Shown here piece by piece: positions 50,118 to 58,226 of a DNA stretch of 64,000 nt. This DNA comes from Saprospiraceae bacterium (GTDB lineage: Bacteria > Bacteroidota > Bacteroidia > Chitinophagales > Saprospiraceae), in NCBI GenBank assembly GCA_016716185.1, contig JADJWV010000002.1, positions 534,501-598,500 on the forward strand, read 5' to 3'. The position numbers were made by a program, and so were the translations under genes. Every line of letters begins with the position of its first letter. The first letter of the stretch is position 1. A model generated the notes under the pieces. That model made no database searches and was not told where the DNA came from. It worked only from the letters and a program-made list of their open reading frames with translations.

Positions 50118-50135
50118 TTTTCGTAAATCAGGACC

Positions 50136-52670
50136 ATGTTGAGAAATTTTTTGCTAAGTATCAGTGCCTTAATTATTTATAATTATTCTGTGGCACAATT
50201 GCTGCAACCGGTACATTGGAGCCACAGCATTCAGAAGCGTTCCGGAAACGAATACGAGCTGACCATCACAGCAAAAATGGATAAGGGCTGGGCCATATAT
50301 AGCCAAACGTCTGATCCGGACGGCGCTCAACCCACGGAATTCAATTTTGAAAAAAGTCCGGCATACGAATGCATGGGTGGTGTACAGGAAAAAGGTCATA
50401 AAAAAGAAGGGCCGGAACCTCTGTTTGACAATGTGGTGGTCGCTAAGTATTACGACGAAGTTCAGTTTATTCAAAAACTGAAAGTGAATGATCCATCCAT
50501 ACCTGTTAAGTTTTCAGTGTATTTCATGAGTTGTGATAGTGAAAAGTGCATTCCTCCGGCTTATGAAGATTTCAGTGTATATGCGGACGGAAGTACAGAT
50601 CAGGGAAAAACCGGGATTGGGGGAGTTCAATTTCAAGGCCTTCCGATGGAAAATGCCGGAGAATCGGATCCTGCCGAAAGTAGTATATTGAATCCCGTAA
50701 CACTGCGCTCAGAGCTTAAGCAAAATGGCAATGGTAGTTACAGCCTGATCGTTCACGCAACAATTCAAAAGGGTTGGTTTATTTATAGCCATTTTATTCC
50801 TGAAGACGGTCCGATTCCGAGCGGATATGAATTCCAAACCTCCCCATCCTTCGAGTTTTCCAATAAACTTGTTGAAATATCGGATCACCGTTTACAGCTT
50901 TTCGATGAAATTTTTGAAATGGACCTGATCAAATTCAAGGAAGCTGTCAGTTTTTCACAGGACATTCAGGTTAAGGATCCCAACACGATTATCAAAGGAT
51001 TTTTTACTTATCAGACTTGTGATGATACGCGTTGCCTTCCTCCTGCCACAATTGCTTTTCAATTTGATCCTGCTAAAAACAATTTCAAACTGGAAACAGA
51101 AGAAGTACAACCAACGGGCCCCTCAGGAGACGGAAACAACATTGATCAGCTTATTCCCAGTCTGATTGAAAGTCAGAAAAATCCAATAGGAAATTGCGGC
51201 GAAGAGATTCTGGAAGGTAAGAATCACTGGTGGACCTTTGTATTTGGTTTTTTGGGAGGCTTGCTGGCTTTGCTGACACCCTGTGTATTTCCGATGATTC
51301 CACTTACGGTATCGTTTTTTACTAAAGACACCAAGCGCAAAGGATTTCAGAATGCACTCATCTACGGATTGTCAATCATTGTTATTTATGTAGCGATTGG
51401 CATTTTCATTACTGCAGTATTTGGTGCCACTGCACTCAATGAATTATCGACGAACTGGATCGCGAATACTTTGTTCTTTGTGATTTTTATCTTTTTTGCA
51501 TTTTCATTTTTTGGATATTACGAAATCACTTTGCCCAGCAGTTGGGCCAATAGAAGCGATGCATTATCAGAATCCGGCGGATTGCTCGGAATATTTTTTA
51601 TGGCATTTACACTGGCTATTGTGAGTTTCTCCTGTACAGGTCCGATCATCGGTTCAGCAATTGTTCAATCTGCAAGTTCTAAAATGGGACCCTTTATCGT
51701 CATGCTTGGTTTTTCAACGGCATTGGCAATTCCTTTTGGTTTGTTTGCTGCATTTCCGGCTTTTCTGAATTCTTTGCCTAAATCCGGATCCTGGATGAAC
51801 AGCGTGAAGGTAGTTTTAGGATTTCTGGAACTTGCATTGGCTTTCAAATTTTTATCGGTAGCGGACATGACTCAGCATTGGGGAATATTGGGTTATGAGA
51901 TTTTTATGGGAGCATGGGTGCTTGTATTTGGATTGATGGCCCTTTATTTATTTGGTGTTATCAAATTCCCTCACGACAGTCCGGTAAAAAAATTATCGCC
52001 AACGCGGTGGATTTTTGCATTGGGTTCATTGGCTGCAACCATCTACCTCATCACCGGATTCTTTTATAACGAAGAGCTTAAAACTTACAATTCCTTAAAA
52101 CTCATGAGCGGGTTGGCACCTCCTTCCAACTACAATTATTTTCTCCCGGAACCGGAAGTCGATGCCGCATTAAAAACAAAATATCCAAGTTTTACCAAAT
52201 GTGCCAACAACCTGGATTGTTTTAAGAACTATTACGAAGGATTGGCACATGCAAAAGAAGTGAACAAACCCATCTTGTTGGACTTTACCGGATATGGTTG
52301 TGTGAATTGCCGGAAAACAGAAGAACATATTTGGGTTAATGATAAAGTACGTAACCGGATCTCTCAGGATTACGTTTTGGTATCCTTATACGTAGACGAC
52401 CGCCAGCCTCTCGAACAAGAATTGTTTTCAACGGTGCGCAACACCAAACTTCGGAATGTTGGAAACAAATGGGCTGATTTTCAAATCGTCAATTTTAATC
52501 AAAATAGTCAACCGCTCTACATATTGTTAAGTCCAGACGAACAAGTGTTAGCAAAACCTCGCGGATATCGCGAAGGGGTGGAGGGTTATGCCTCATTTCT
52601 GGATTGCGGTCTCGATGCCTTTCGCAAAGCCTCACAGGAGGGAGTGGGAGAAGTGGGAATGGGGGAGTAG
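50136..52670 (+). CDS. DsbD-like thiol:disulfide interchange protein with two N-terminal domains
   Basis: 844 residues; passes electrons from cytoplasmic thioredoxin to periplasmic proteins. Signal peptide 1-20, then two DsbD-alpha-like domains (~22-150 with 'CDSEKCIPPAYEDF', ~185-330 with 'CDDTRCLPPATIAF'), an eight-helix membrane core (~365-660) with redox cysteines in 'TPCVFPMIPL' (~381) and 'FSCTGPIIG' (~498), and a C-terminal thioredoxin domain with 'YGCVNCRKTE' (Cys ~722/725). Standard DsbD has one alpha domain; the tandem pair is seen in other Bacteroidota. Alone on its strand, with its TAG stop followed by an 8-bp array. Confidence 0.9.
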   Translation: MLRNFLLSISALIIYNYSVAQLLQPVHWSHSIQKRSGNEYELTITAKMDKGWAIYSQTSDPDGAQPTEFNFEKSPAYECMGGVQEKGHKKEGPEPLFDNVVVAKYYDEVQFIQKLKVNDPSIPVKFSVYFMSCDSEKCIPPAYEDFSVYADGSTDQGKTGIGGVQFQGLPMENAGESDPAESSILNPVTLRSELKQNGNGSYSLIVHATIQKGWFIYSHFIPEDGPIPSGYEFQTSPSFEFSNKLVEISDHRLQLFDEIFEMDLIKFKEAVSFSQDIQVKDPNTIIKGFFTYQTCDDTRCLPPATIAFQFDPAKNNFKLETEEVQPTGPSGDGNNIDQLIPSLIESQKNPIGNCGEEILEGKNHWWTFVFGFLGGLLALLTPCVFPMIPLTVSFFTKDTKRKGFQNALIYGLSIIVIYVAIGIFITAVFGATALNELSTNWIANTLFFVIFIFFAFSFFGYYEITLPSSWANRSDALSESGGLLGIFFMAFTLAIVSFSCTGPIIGSAIVQSASSKMGPFIVMLGFSTALAIPFGLFAAFPAFLNSLPKSGSWMNSVKVVLGFLELALAFKFLSVADMTQHWGILGYEIFMGAWVLVFGLMALYLFGVIKFPHDSPVKKLSPTRWIFALGSLAATIYLITGFFYNEELKTYNSLKLMSGLAPPSNYNYFLPEPEVDAALKTKYPSFTKCANNLDCFKNYYEGLAHAKEVNKPILLDFTGYGCVNCRKTEEHIWVNDKVRNRISQDYVLVSLYVDDRQPLEQELFSTVRNTKLRNVGNKWADFQIVNFNQNSQPLYILLSPDEQVLAKPRGYREGVEGYASFLDCGLDAFRKASQEGVGEVGMGE

Positions 52671-52692
52671 TGGTAGGCCTGGAGGCGTGTAG

Positions 52693-52750
52693 TCCCGATA
52701 AAATAAAAAGAATTATTTCTTTACTAAAATATTATGCAATTTTATCGGGA
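52693..52750. repeat. 58-bp inverted-repeat element, copy 2
   Basis: TCCCGATAAAAT and ATTTTATCGGGA are perfect 12-bp ends; identical over all 58 bases to copy 3. Confidence 0.92.
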
Positions 52751-52787
52751 TGGAGGCGTGTAGGCGTGTAGGCATGTAGGCATGTAG

Positions 52788-52845
52788 TCCCGATAAAATA
52801 AAAAGAATTATTTCTTTACTAAAATATTATGCAATTTTATCGGGA
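52788..52845. repeat. 58-bp inverted-repeat element, copy 3
   Basis: Identical to copy 2, 37 bases further on, inside the same 8-bp array. Identity and equal flanks suggest a recent duplication or recent spread. Confidence 0.92.
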
Positions 52846-52994
52846 TGGAGGTGTGTAGGCCTGGAGGCGTGTAGGCATGGAGGTGTGTAGGCATGGAGGC
52901 GTATAGGCCAGGAGGCCTAAGGCTGAAGGGGAAAAGGGATTGAAGAAAATATGGCGAGAAGCGAAAAGCTTAAAGCTATCAATCGCGTTATTTT

Positions 52995-53010
52995 ACGAAC
53001 TTTTGTTAGT
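52995..53010. repeat. Palindrome ACGAAC-TTTT-GTTAGT
   Basis: Member of the 16-bp intergenic family in the long dsbD-mlaF convergent gap. Confidence 0.7.
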
Positions 53011-53109
53011 CAATTTTAATAACAACCATCAAATAAAAGGCGAAAGACAAAAGGCTTAAGGCTAAAGGAGCCAAGTTTATAGAGAAATTTTTAAAACTAA
53101 AAGTTCCAT

Positions 53110-53125
53110 ACTAACGTTTGTTAAT
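53110..53125. repeat. Palindrome ACTAAC-GTTT-GTTAAT
   Basis: Second family member in this gap; one mismatch in the right half. Confidence 0.6.
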
Positions 53126-53215
53126 ACGTGACTACTTTTATAAATATAATTGCTGCGATGGACTTTTAGAAGATTAAATTTTTGTTGCCAGTCATTGAAC
53201 CACCTTGCAAATTGA

Positions 53216-53266
53216 TCCCGATTTCAAGATCATTTAATAGAAACTATAAGTTACATGATATCGGGA
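53216..53266. repeat. 51-bp inverted repeat TCCCGAT...ATCGGGA
   Basis: Perfect 7-bp ends with the same TCCCGA/TCGGGA boundary as the other elements; the centre is unrelated to copies 1-3. Confidence 0.55.
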
Positions 53267-53449
53267 CTGCAAAATTCATTAATCAGCTATCCTGCAAGCC
53301 TCCTTGCTTTCTGCTTCTCGCTTTAAGCCTTTTATCAATTCTCCTTCAAATGCAAACTGTGAATTGCTCCTGAAATGAAGATAATTTAAATTAACTGCCA
53401 GGCCTCTTGATGTCGGAACTGTGAACTGTCAACTGTATACTGAAAACTC

Positions 53450-54217
53450 TCACCCGTGGTGTTCTATGAATTTGTCTTTCATTTTCTGGAGGAAGGGTGA
53501 AGCGAAAATAAACGACTCAAGCGTTTGGTTTTCGCTGGTGAGGACTTCCTCTTTATTTCCGGACCAGGCCAGTTTGCCTTCGTGTAGCAGAAAAATATTA
53601 TCTCCGATCTCCATGACGCTATTCATGTCGTGTGTGTTGATGATGGTAATGATGTTGTTTTCGCGAGTGATGGAATATATCAATTCATCGATGACCATGG
53701 AAGTTTTAGGGTCAAGACCTGAGTTGGGTTCGTCGCAGAAGAGATAACGCGGTTTGAGTACGATGGCTCTGGCAATACCCACTCTTTTCTGCATACCTCC
53801 AGAGAGTTCAGAAGGATATTTCTTATTATTTCCTGTAAGGTTTACCCGTTCAAGACAATAATTCACACGATCGTTTTTTTCTGCTCTTGTCATCGTAGAA
53901 AACATATCGAGAGGAAATCGAATGTTGTCTTCGACGGTCATGGAATCAAACAAAGCAGAACCCTGAAACAGCATTCCTATTTGCATGCGCAATTCCCGCA
54001 ATTGTTGTTTGTTCAATGAGTTCAGTTCGATATTGTCATACCAAACCTTTCCTGAACTTGGATGCAGCAATCCTATCAATATTTTAAGAAGTACAGTTTT
54101 TCCTGCACCGGAACGTCCGATGATCAGGTTCGCTTTGCCGGGTTCAAAGTCGCAATAGATATTTTTCAATACCTCCTGTCCGCTAAAATCCTTACAAATG
54201 TTTTCCGCCCGAATCAT
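53450..54217 (-). CDS. mlaF: MlaF-type ABC transporter ATP-binding protein
   Basis: ATPase of the MlaFEDB-like phospholipid/lipid transporter. From ATG 54217, 255 residues: Walker A 'IIGRSGAGKTVLLK', 'QIGMLFQGSALFDSMTVEDNIRFPL' (the Mla-type Q-loop), signature 'YPSELSGGMQKRVGIARAI' and Walker B 'YLFCDEPNSGLDPKTS', with 'TIINTHDMNSVMEIGD'. The sequences GSALFDSMTV and ELSGGMxKR are typical of MlaF. A frame reaching 54397 is mostly within mlaE and is discarded. The ATG overlaps the mlaE stop (ATGA). No MCE (MlaD) gene follows. Confidence 0.93.
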   Translation of the reverse strand: MIRAENICKDFSGQEVLKNIYCDFEPGKANLIIGRSGAGKTVLLKILIGLLHPSSGKVWYDNIELNSLNKQQLRELRMQIGMLFQGSALFDSMTVEDNIRFPLDMFSTMTRAEKNDRVNYCLERVNLTGNNKKYPSELSGGMQKRVGIARAIVLKPRYLFCDEPNSGLDPKTSMVIDELIYSITRENNIITIINTHDMNSVMEIGDNIFLLHEGKLAWSGNKEEVLTSENQTLESFIFASPFLQKMKDKFIEHHG

Positions 54218-54957
54218 GAAGTCATTATCATTGCAATGATGTAATCGGATAACAATATCAGTATATTTGAAAATACCACCGCTCGTGTGCTGGCATCGCC
54301 AAGTTCGATGCTGCCTCCTTTGACATGGTAGCCCTGGTAACAAGACACGGTGGTCAGGATAAAAGCAAATACAAAGGCTTTGACAAACATCATCCAAACG
54401 TTATAGGGGAGGAAAAAAGAACGAAGACCCTGTACATATTCTCCATGAGAAAAAACTCCTGTCGGAACCACAGCCATATATCCACCGATGATGCTGATAA
54501 AGGCGCCTATACAAACCAACATTGGAATCACAACCAGTGCTGCCACCAACTTAGGTTGTACGAGATAGGCTGCTGTGTTGACTCCCATAATTTCCATGGC
54601 ATCGATATGCTCTTTTTGACGCATTCCTCCCAACTCTGTTGCCAGATTCGAGCCCACTTTCCCGGCCAGCAACATACAGGAAAAAGTAGGAGCAAGCTCG
54701 ATGATGGTCATGTCTCTCACTACATAGCCCACATAATATCTTGGAATGATGGAACCCTCCATTTGGTAAGCAAACTGAACTGCGGTCACGGCACCGATAA
54801 ATATGGAAATGACTCCGATAATGACCAGCGAACCAATCCCGATGCTGTTCATTTGACGCAAAGTTTCTTTCCAATACATGCTCATGCGCTCCGGTTTTTT
54901 GAATGCTTGTCCCAACCAAAGCACGTATCTGCCTAAATGAAAAAAAAGATTAACCAT
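54214..54957 (-). CDS. mlaE: MlaE-type ABC transporter permease
   Basis: Inner-membrane permease of the Mla lipid transport system. From ATG 54957, 247 residues: 'MNSIGIGSLVIIGVISIFIGAVTAVQFAYQM', 'VRDMTIIELAPTFSCMLLAGKVGSNLATELGGMRQKEHIDAMEIMGVNTAAYLVQPKLVAALVVIPML' (the MlaE signature with GRxGSxxAxELGxM) and a final hydrophobic pair. The longer frame to 55026 would reach into the ALDH gene; the ATG used here begins one base after the ALDH stop, so the three genes ALDH-mlaE-mlaF are one operon. The direction of lipid flow cannot be told. Confidence 0.92.
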   Translation of the reverse strand: MVNLFFHLGRYVLWLGQAFKKPERMSMYWKETLRQMNSIGIGSLVIIGVISIFIGAVTAVQFAYQMEGSIIPRYYVGYVVRDMTIIELAPTFSCMLLAGKVGSNLATELGGMRQKEHIDAMEIMGVNTAAYLVQPKLVAALVVIPMLVCIGAFISIIGGYMAVVPTGVFSHGEYVQGLRSFFLPYNVWMMFVKAFVFAFILTTVSCYQGYHVKGGSIELGDASTRAVVFSNILILLSDYIIAMIMTS

Positions 54958-54958
54958 A

Positions 54959-56410
54959 TCAACGAGCCGCGAAATTAATACATACATTTTTGGCTTCAGT
55001 AAAAAAGCGCATGGCCTCCCAGCCACCTTCCCTGCCTACACCTGATTGGTTCATACCTCCAAACGGAGTTCGCAGATCTCTGAGTAACCAACAGTTGACC
55101 CATACGATGCCCGTGTGTAAGGCTTCCGACATGCGATGCGCCCTGGACAGGGATTCAGTCCAAAGTGTTGATGCCAAACCATAGGGACTGGCATTGGCCA
55201 ATTTCAAAGCCTCATCTTCTGAATGAAAGCTTTGCAATGTGATCACCGGGCCAAAAATTTCTTCCATATTACAACGACTACCTGGTCCAAGGCCTTCAAT
55301 GACTGTCGGCAGGTAAAAGGCCCCGCTGGTATGCTCACCCTGCATCACTGCAGCTTCACCACCGTATAAGATTGTTCCACCTTCGGAGCGTGCGAGTTTT
55401 ACATAAGAATCCACCTTTTCAAGATGCTCTTTTGAAATGAGGGAACCCATTTTTGTCTGGGGATCCAGCGGATCAGCCGGGATAAAGGATTTTATTTCCT
55501 CTATTAAATCAGATTTAAATCGTTCGTAAATGCTTTTTTCAATCAAAATCCGGCTTCCGCATAAACAGATTTGTCCGCTGTTTGAAAAAGCCAAACGGAC
55601 AACATTTTTCAGGGTGCGTTCATAATCGCAATCGCTAAAGACGATACATGGATTTTTTCCTCCAAGTTCCAGGCTTAATTTTTTAAACTGAGGGGCTGCG
55701 ATAGATGCAATGCGAGCACCCGTTTTAGTTCCACCCGTGAATGAGATCGCTTTGATTTCCGGATGTTGGACCATGGCCTCGCCAATCTCCGATCCATATC
55801 CCTGCAAGATATTCAATACCCCTGGAGGCAAGCCAGCGTCGTTACAAATTTGGCCCAACATAAAAGCTGTTGTCGGACTGAGTTCTGAAGGTTTTGCAAT
55901 AACACAATTTCCGGTAGCTAAGGCAGGTGCAATTTTCCAGGTAAATAAATACAGAGGAAGGTTCCAGGGCGAAATGCAGGCTACGACGCCTATGGCTTGC
56001 CGAAGTGTGTAATTGATGGCTTTGCCGGCCATGTCGTGCGACTCGGAAGCGAATTGAGTGGCTGCCGCTGCAAAAAACCTAAAATTAGCTGCCGCTCTTG
56101 GAATATCAACGGACCGGGAAAATTGTATGGGTTTGCCGGTATCGGCTGTTTCCGCTTGTGCGAGTTCTTCGAGTTTCGATTCGATCCCTTCAGCTATGTT
56201 ATATAAAATCCTCGCACGATCTTCCATTGATCTCTTTTTCCAATCCGGAAGAGCTGATTTAGCGGCCTGAACAGCAGCTTCCAGATCCTCCTTATTACTT
56301 CTTACAACATGGGAGACAGACTCCCCGGTCGCCGGATTGATATTTTCAAAATGAGCAACCGATGATGCGGCAACATACTTGCCATTGATGAAATTATGGA
56401 TGCTTTTCAT
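54959..56410 (-). CDS. NAD(P)-dependent aldehyde dehydrogenase
   Basis: ALDH-superfamily enzyme of 483 residues from ATG 56410 ('MKSIHNFINGKYVAASS'); a longer frame to 56470 adds an N-terminal 20 residues of low quality. Motifs: 'ISPWNLPLYLFTWKIAPALATGNCVIAKPSE', 'SFTGGTKTGARIA', the Glu of 'LELGGKNPCIVF', the nucleophile Cys in 'SNSGQICLCGSRI', 'EEIFGPVITL' and 'PFGGMNQSGVGREGG'. Resembles the 2-hydroxymuconate-semialdehyde/betaine-aldehyde group; the substrate is undetermined. It heads an operon with mlaE and mlaF, an unexpected link to lipid transport; a fatty-aldehyde substrate is possible. Confidence 0.9.
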   Translation of the reverse strand: MKSIHNFINGKYVAASSVAHFENINPATGESVSHVVRSNKEDLEAAVQAAKSALPDWKKRSMEDRARILYNIAEGIESKLEELAQAETADTGKPIQFSRSVDIPRAAANFRFFAAAATQFASESHDMAGKAINYTLRQAIGVVACISPWNLPLYLFTWKIAPALATGNCVIAKPSELSPTTAFMLGQICNDAGLPPGVLNILQGYGSEIGEAMVQHPEIKAISFTGGTKTGARIASIAAPQFKKLSLELGGKNPCIVFSDCDYERTLKNVVRLAFSNSGQICLCGSRILIEKSIYERFKSDLIEEIKSFIPADPLDPQTKMGSLISKEHLEKVDSYVKLARSEGGTILYGGEAAVMQGEHTSGAFYLPTVIEGLGPGSRCNMEEIFGPVITLQSFHSEDEALKLANASPYGLASTLWTESLSRAHRMSEALHTGIVWVNCWLLRDLRTPFGGMNQSGVGREGGWEAMRFFTEAKNVCINFAAR

Positions 56411-56523
56411 TGGATGCGAAGATACTCTGGATTTCATCTTGAAATATGTTTCAAAAAAAGAATTGAGCATTCATTAACCATCCGAAAATAAGATCATTAT
56501 CTTTATAAACAAAAGAGGATCAC

Positions 56524-57956
56524 ATGAAAAATTTAGTTCTTTATGGATTTTTTTGCTGAGTACCAGCACTTGCATTTATGGTCAAAACAGATACATGCGA
56601 GATAACACACCGCATGGGACATGTTATGCAGGATGGACAAAAGAACAACGAGCGAAAAAATTTTCAGAAGAAGTTCGAATCCATCACCTCAAACATACAG
56701 CGACCTCATTACAAAATTTTAAAAAACGATTGGACAGTGTAATCACCGAAGAAAAGCTTTTACCAGATATAAAACGCAAGTCCGCTTATACGTATCAATC
56801 CACGCAACCAGGCGCACGGTTAACCCAACAAATAGATTACATTTGGGTTGCCACCAACCAAATCTGGATTCCGGAATCGAGGAGACAAATCACCTATGAT
56901 CCCGATGGAAATATCGTCAACTACCTGGTTCAATTTAGAGAACAAAATAATTTAGTAAATTATTCTCAAAGCGATTTCGATTACTCTCCGGATGGTCTGG
57001 TCAATCGAATTCTTTATTATGAATGGAATGCGGGTCAAAATATGTGGGAGCTCCTATCAAAAGATACGATCCTATACGACAACAAATTCAATATTAAATC
57101 AGGTGAATACTTTTTATGGGATTCTGCAAAAAAGAAATGGAACAAAGAAATATTAACAGAACACGAATACAATGCCAAATCGCAAATAATATCGAAGACC
57201 TACTCCAGATGGAATCAACAGTGGAGCAATTATTTTTTTGAAGCCCGCGAAGAATTCAGCTATCATCCAAATGGAAAACAATTTGAGTTCATCACTTCAA
57301 GTTGGGATGAAGTATCAGCGGATTGGGTTTATACACACAAATTCAGTGATCTTTACGATGCCGCAGGCAAACTTATTCTGTATCAACAACACGTTCATGA
57401 TGGTACAATCTGGATAGGGAATTCAAAAACGGAGATTACCTATGACCCCAATGATAATCCCATCCGTTTTGTAAACTCCGAATGGAATGAGACTTTGAAC
57501 AAGTGGGAATTGTTTTTTAAGTGGGAAAATGAATACGATAATTCGATCAGCTTCCAGGAAATTTTACTTCCGGATCCGGAAGACGAAGAAAGCCAAATGG
57601 AATTTAATCATTTGTTGCTGAGAACAAATTATTTTGGCTACAACGCAGGAAATCCGGTGAATGATGCTTTTGAAATCTATTATTATTCCAACATTCAATC
57701 TGTAGGTACAAAAAATTCGAAACATTCCGAGGACTGGGTTTATCCGAATCCGGCCCGGGATGTATTGTTTTTAAAAACAAATCCTGAGCAATCCAGCATC
57801 CATTTCAAATTATCGAATATGGATGGAACAGAACTTATTGACAAGACTCTAATTCATACCAACCGGATCTCCCTGGCTCCAGTCCCTCAAGGCATTTATT
57901 TTTATACGATCAAAGACCAAAAGAAAATATATTCTGGAAAAATCTATATAGAATAA
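56524..57956 (+). CDS. T9SS type A secreted repeat protein, signal peptide frameshifted at a T7 tract
   Basis: ATG 56524 begins 'MKNLVLYGFF' and then hits TGA; the long frame resumes at 56553 with 'LLSTSTCIYGQNRYM'. Adding one T to the run at 56548-56554 would join them into a perfect signal peptide ending YGQ. The body (~467 residues) holds about seven repeats of ~45 residues with 'YDPDGNIVNYLVQFR', 'YSPDGLVNRILYYEWN', 'YDNKFNIKSGEYFLWDSAKKKWNKE', resembling YD-type or DUF3836-like repeats, and a Por-secretion tail ('VYPNPARDVLFLKTNPEQS...GIYFYTIKDQKKIYSGKIYI'). As written the gene cannot be exported. Function unknown. Confidence 0.82.
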
Positions 57957-58000
57957 ATCCAATTCATGCAATGGAATCCAGTTTCTTAGCTTAAAGAGCA

Positions 58001-58226
58001 ATAAGCAATAAGCTTTGTTTAGGGTTTTTGTAAATCACCTTTCTATTGAAATATATTGGAAATTATAAAAAGATAATCAAAATATATAGTATATTTCAAT
58101 TCTAATGCAGAGATTGGGATCAATCAGGATGTCATTCACTTGATCGGTGCGCAGTCTATTTTTGAAAGAAAACGCACTGCAGTTTTTAAGCCACAGTGCG
58201 TAATGATCAAACGAAAAAAGGATATC
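58001..58226. other. Convergent gap, AT-rich, with a terminator
   Basis: Holds a short period-7 piece (AGCAATA, AGCAATA, AGCTTTG near 57994-58018), AT-rich filler and the terminator described below; no gene is seen. Confidence 0.6.
58160..58200 (-). terminator. Terminator after pspC
   Basis: CGCACTG (58173-58179) pairs with CAGTGCG (58194-58200); reading the reverse strand it is followed by TTTTCTTTC. Lies 27 bases beyond the PspC stop. Confidence 0.7.

Larger units (their letters stand above)
52671..52925. repeat. 8-bp array TAGGCGTG/GAGGCGTG interrupted by two 58-bp elements
   Basis: Directly after the dsbD-like stop, units such as TAGGCCTG, GAGGCGTG, TAGGCATG and GAGGTGTG run with an 8-base step to about 52925. 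Two inverted-repeat elements sit inside it, both preceded by GTAG and followed by TGGAGG. Confidence 0.85.
53011..53449. other. Gene-free repeat-rich gap (rest of dsbD-mlaF interval)
   Basis: No gene is supported; the small frames here lack coding character. It holds period-7 fragments (AAGGCTT, AAGGCTA, AAGGAGC near 53055; GAACTGT, GAACTGT, CAACTGT near 53415), a palindrome at 53110 and an inverted repeat at 53216. Confidence 0.6.

Noticed and set aside
53182..53747. Small forward frames of 63 and 108 residues
   Set aside because: They lie in repeat-rich DNA or antisense to mlaF and show no coding character.
54325..54936. 203-residue forward frame
   Set aside because: Antisense to mlaE; rich in His/Ser/Cys as expected of a shadow frame.
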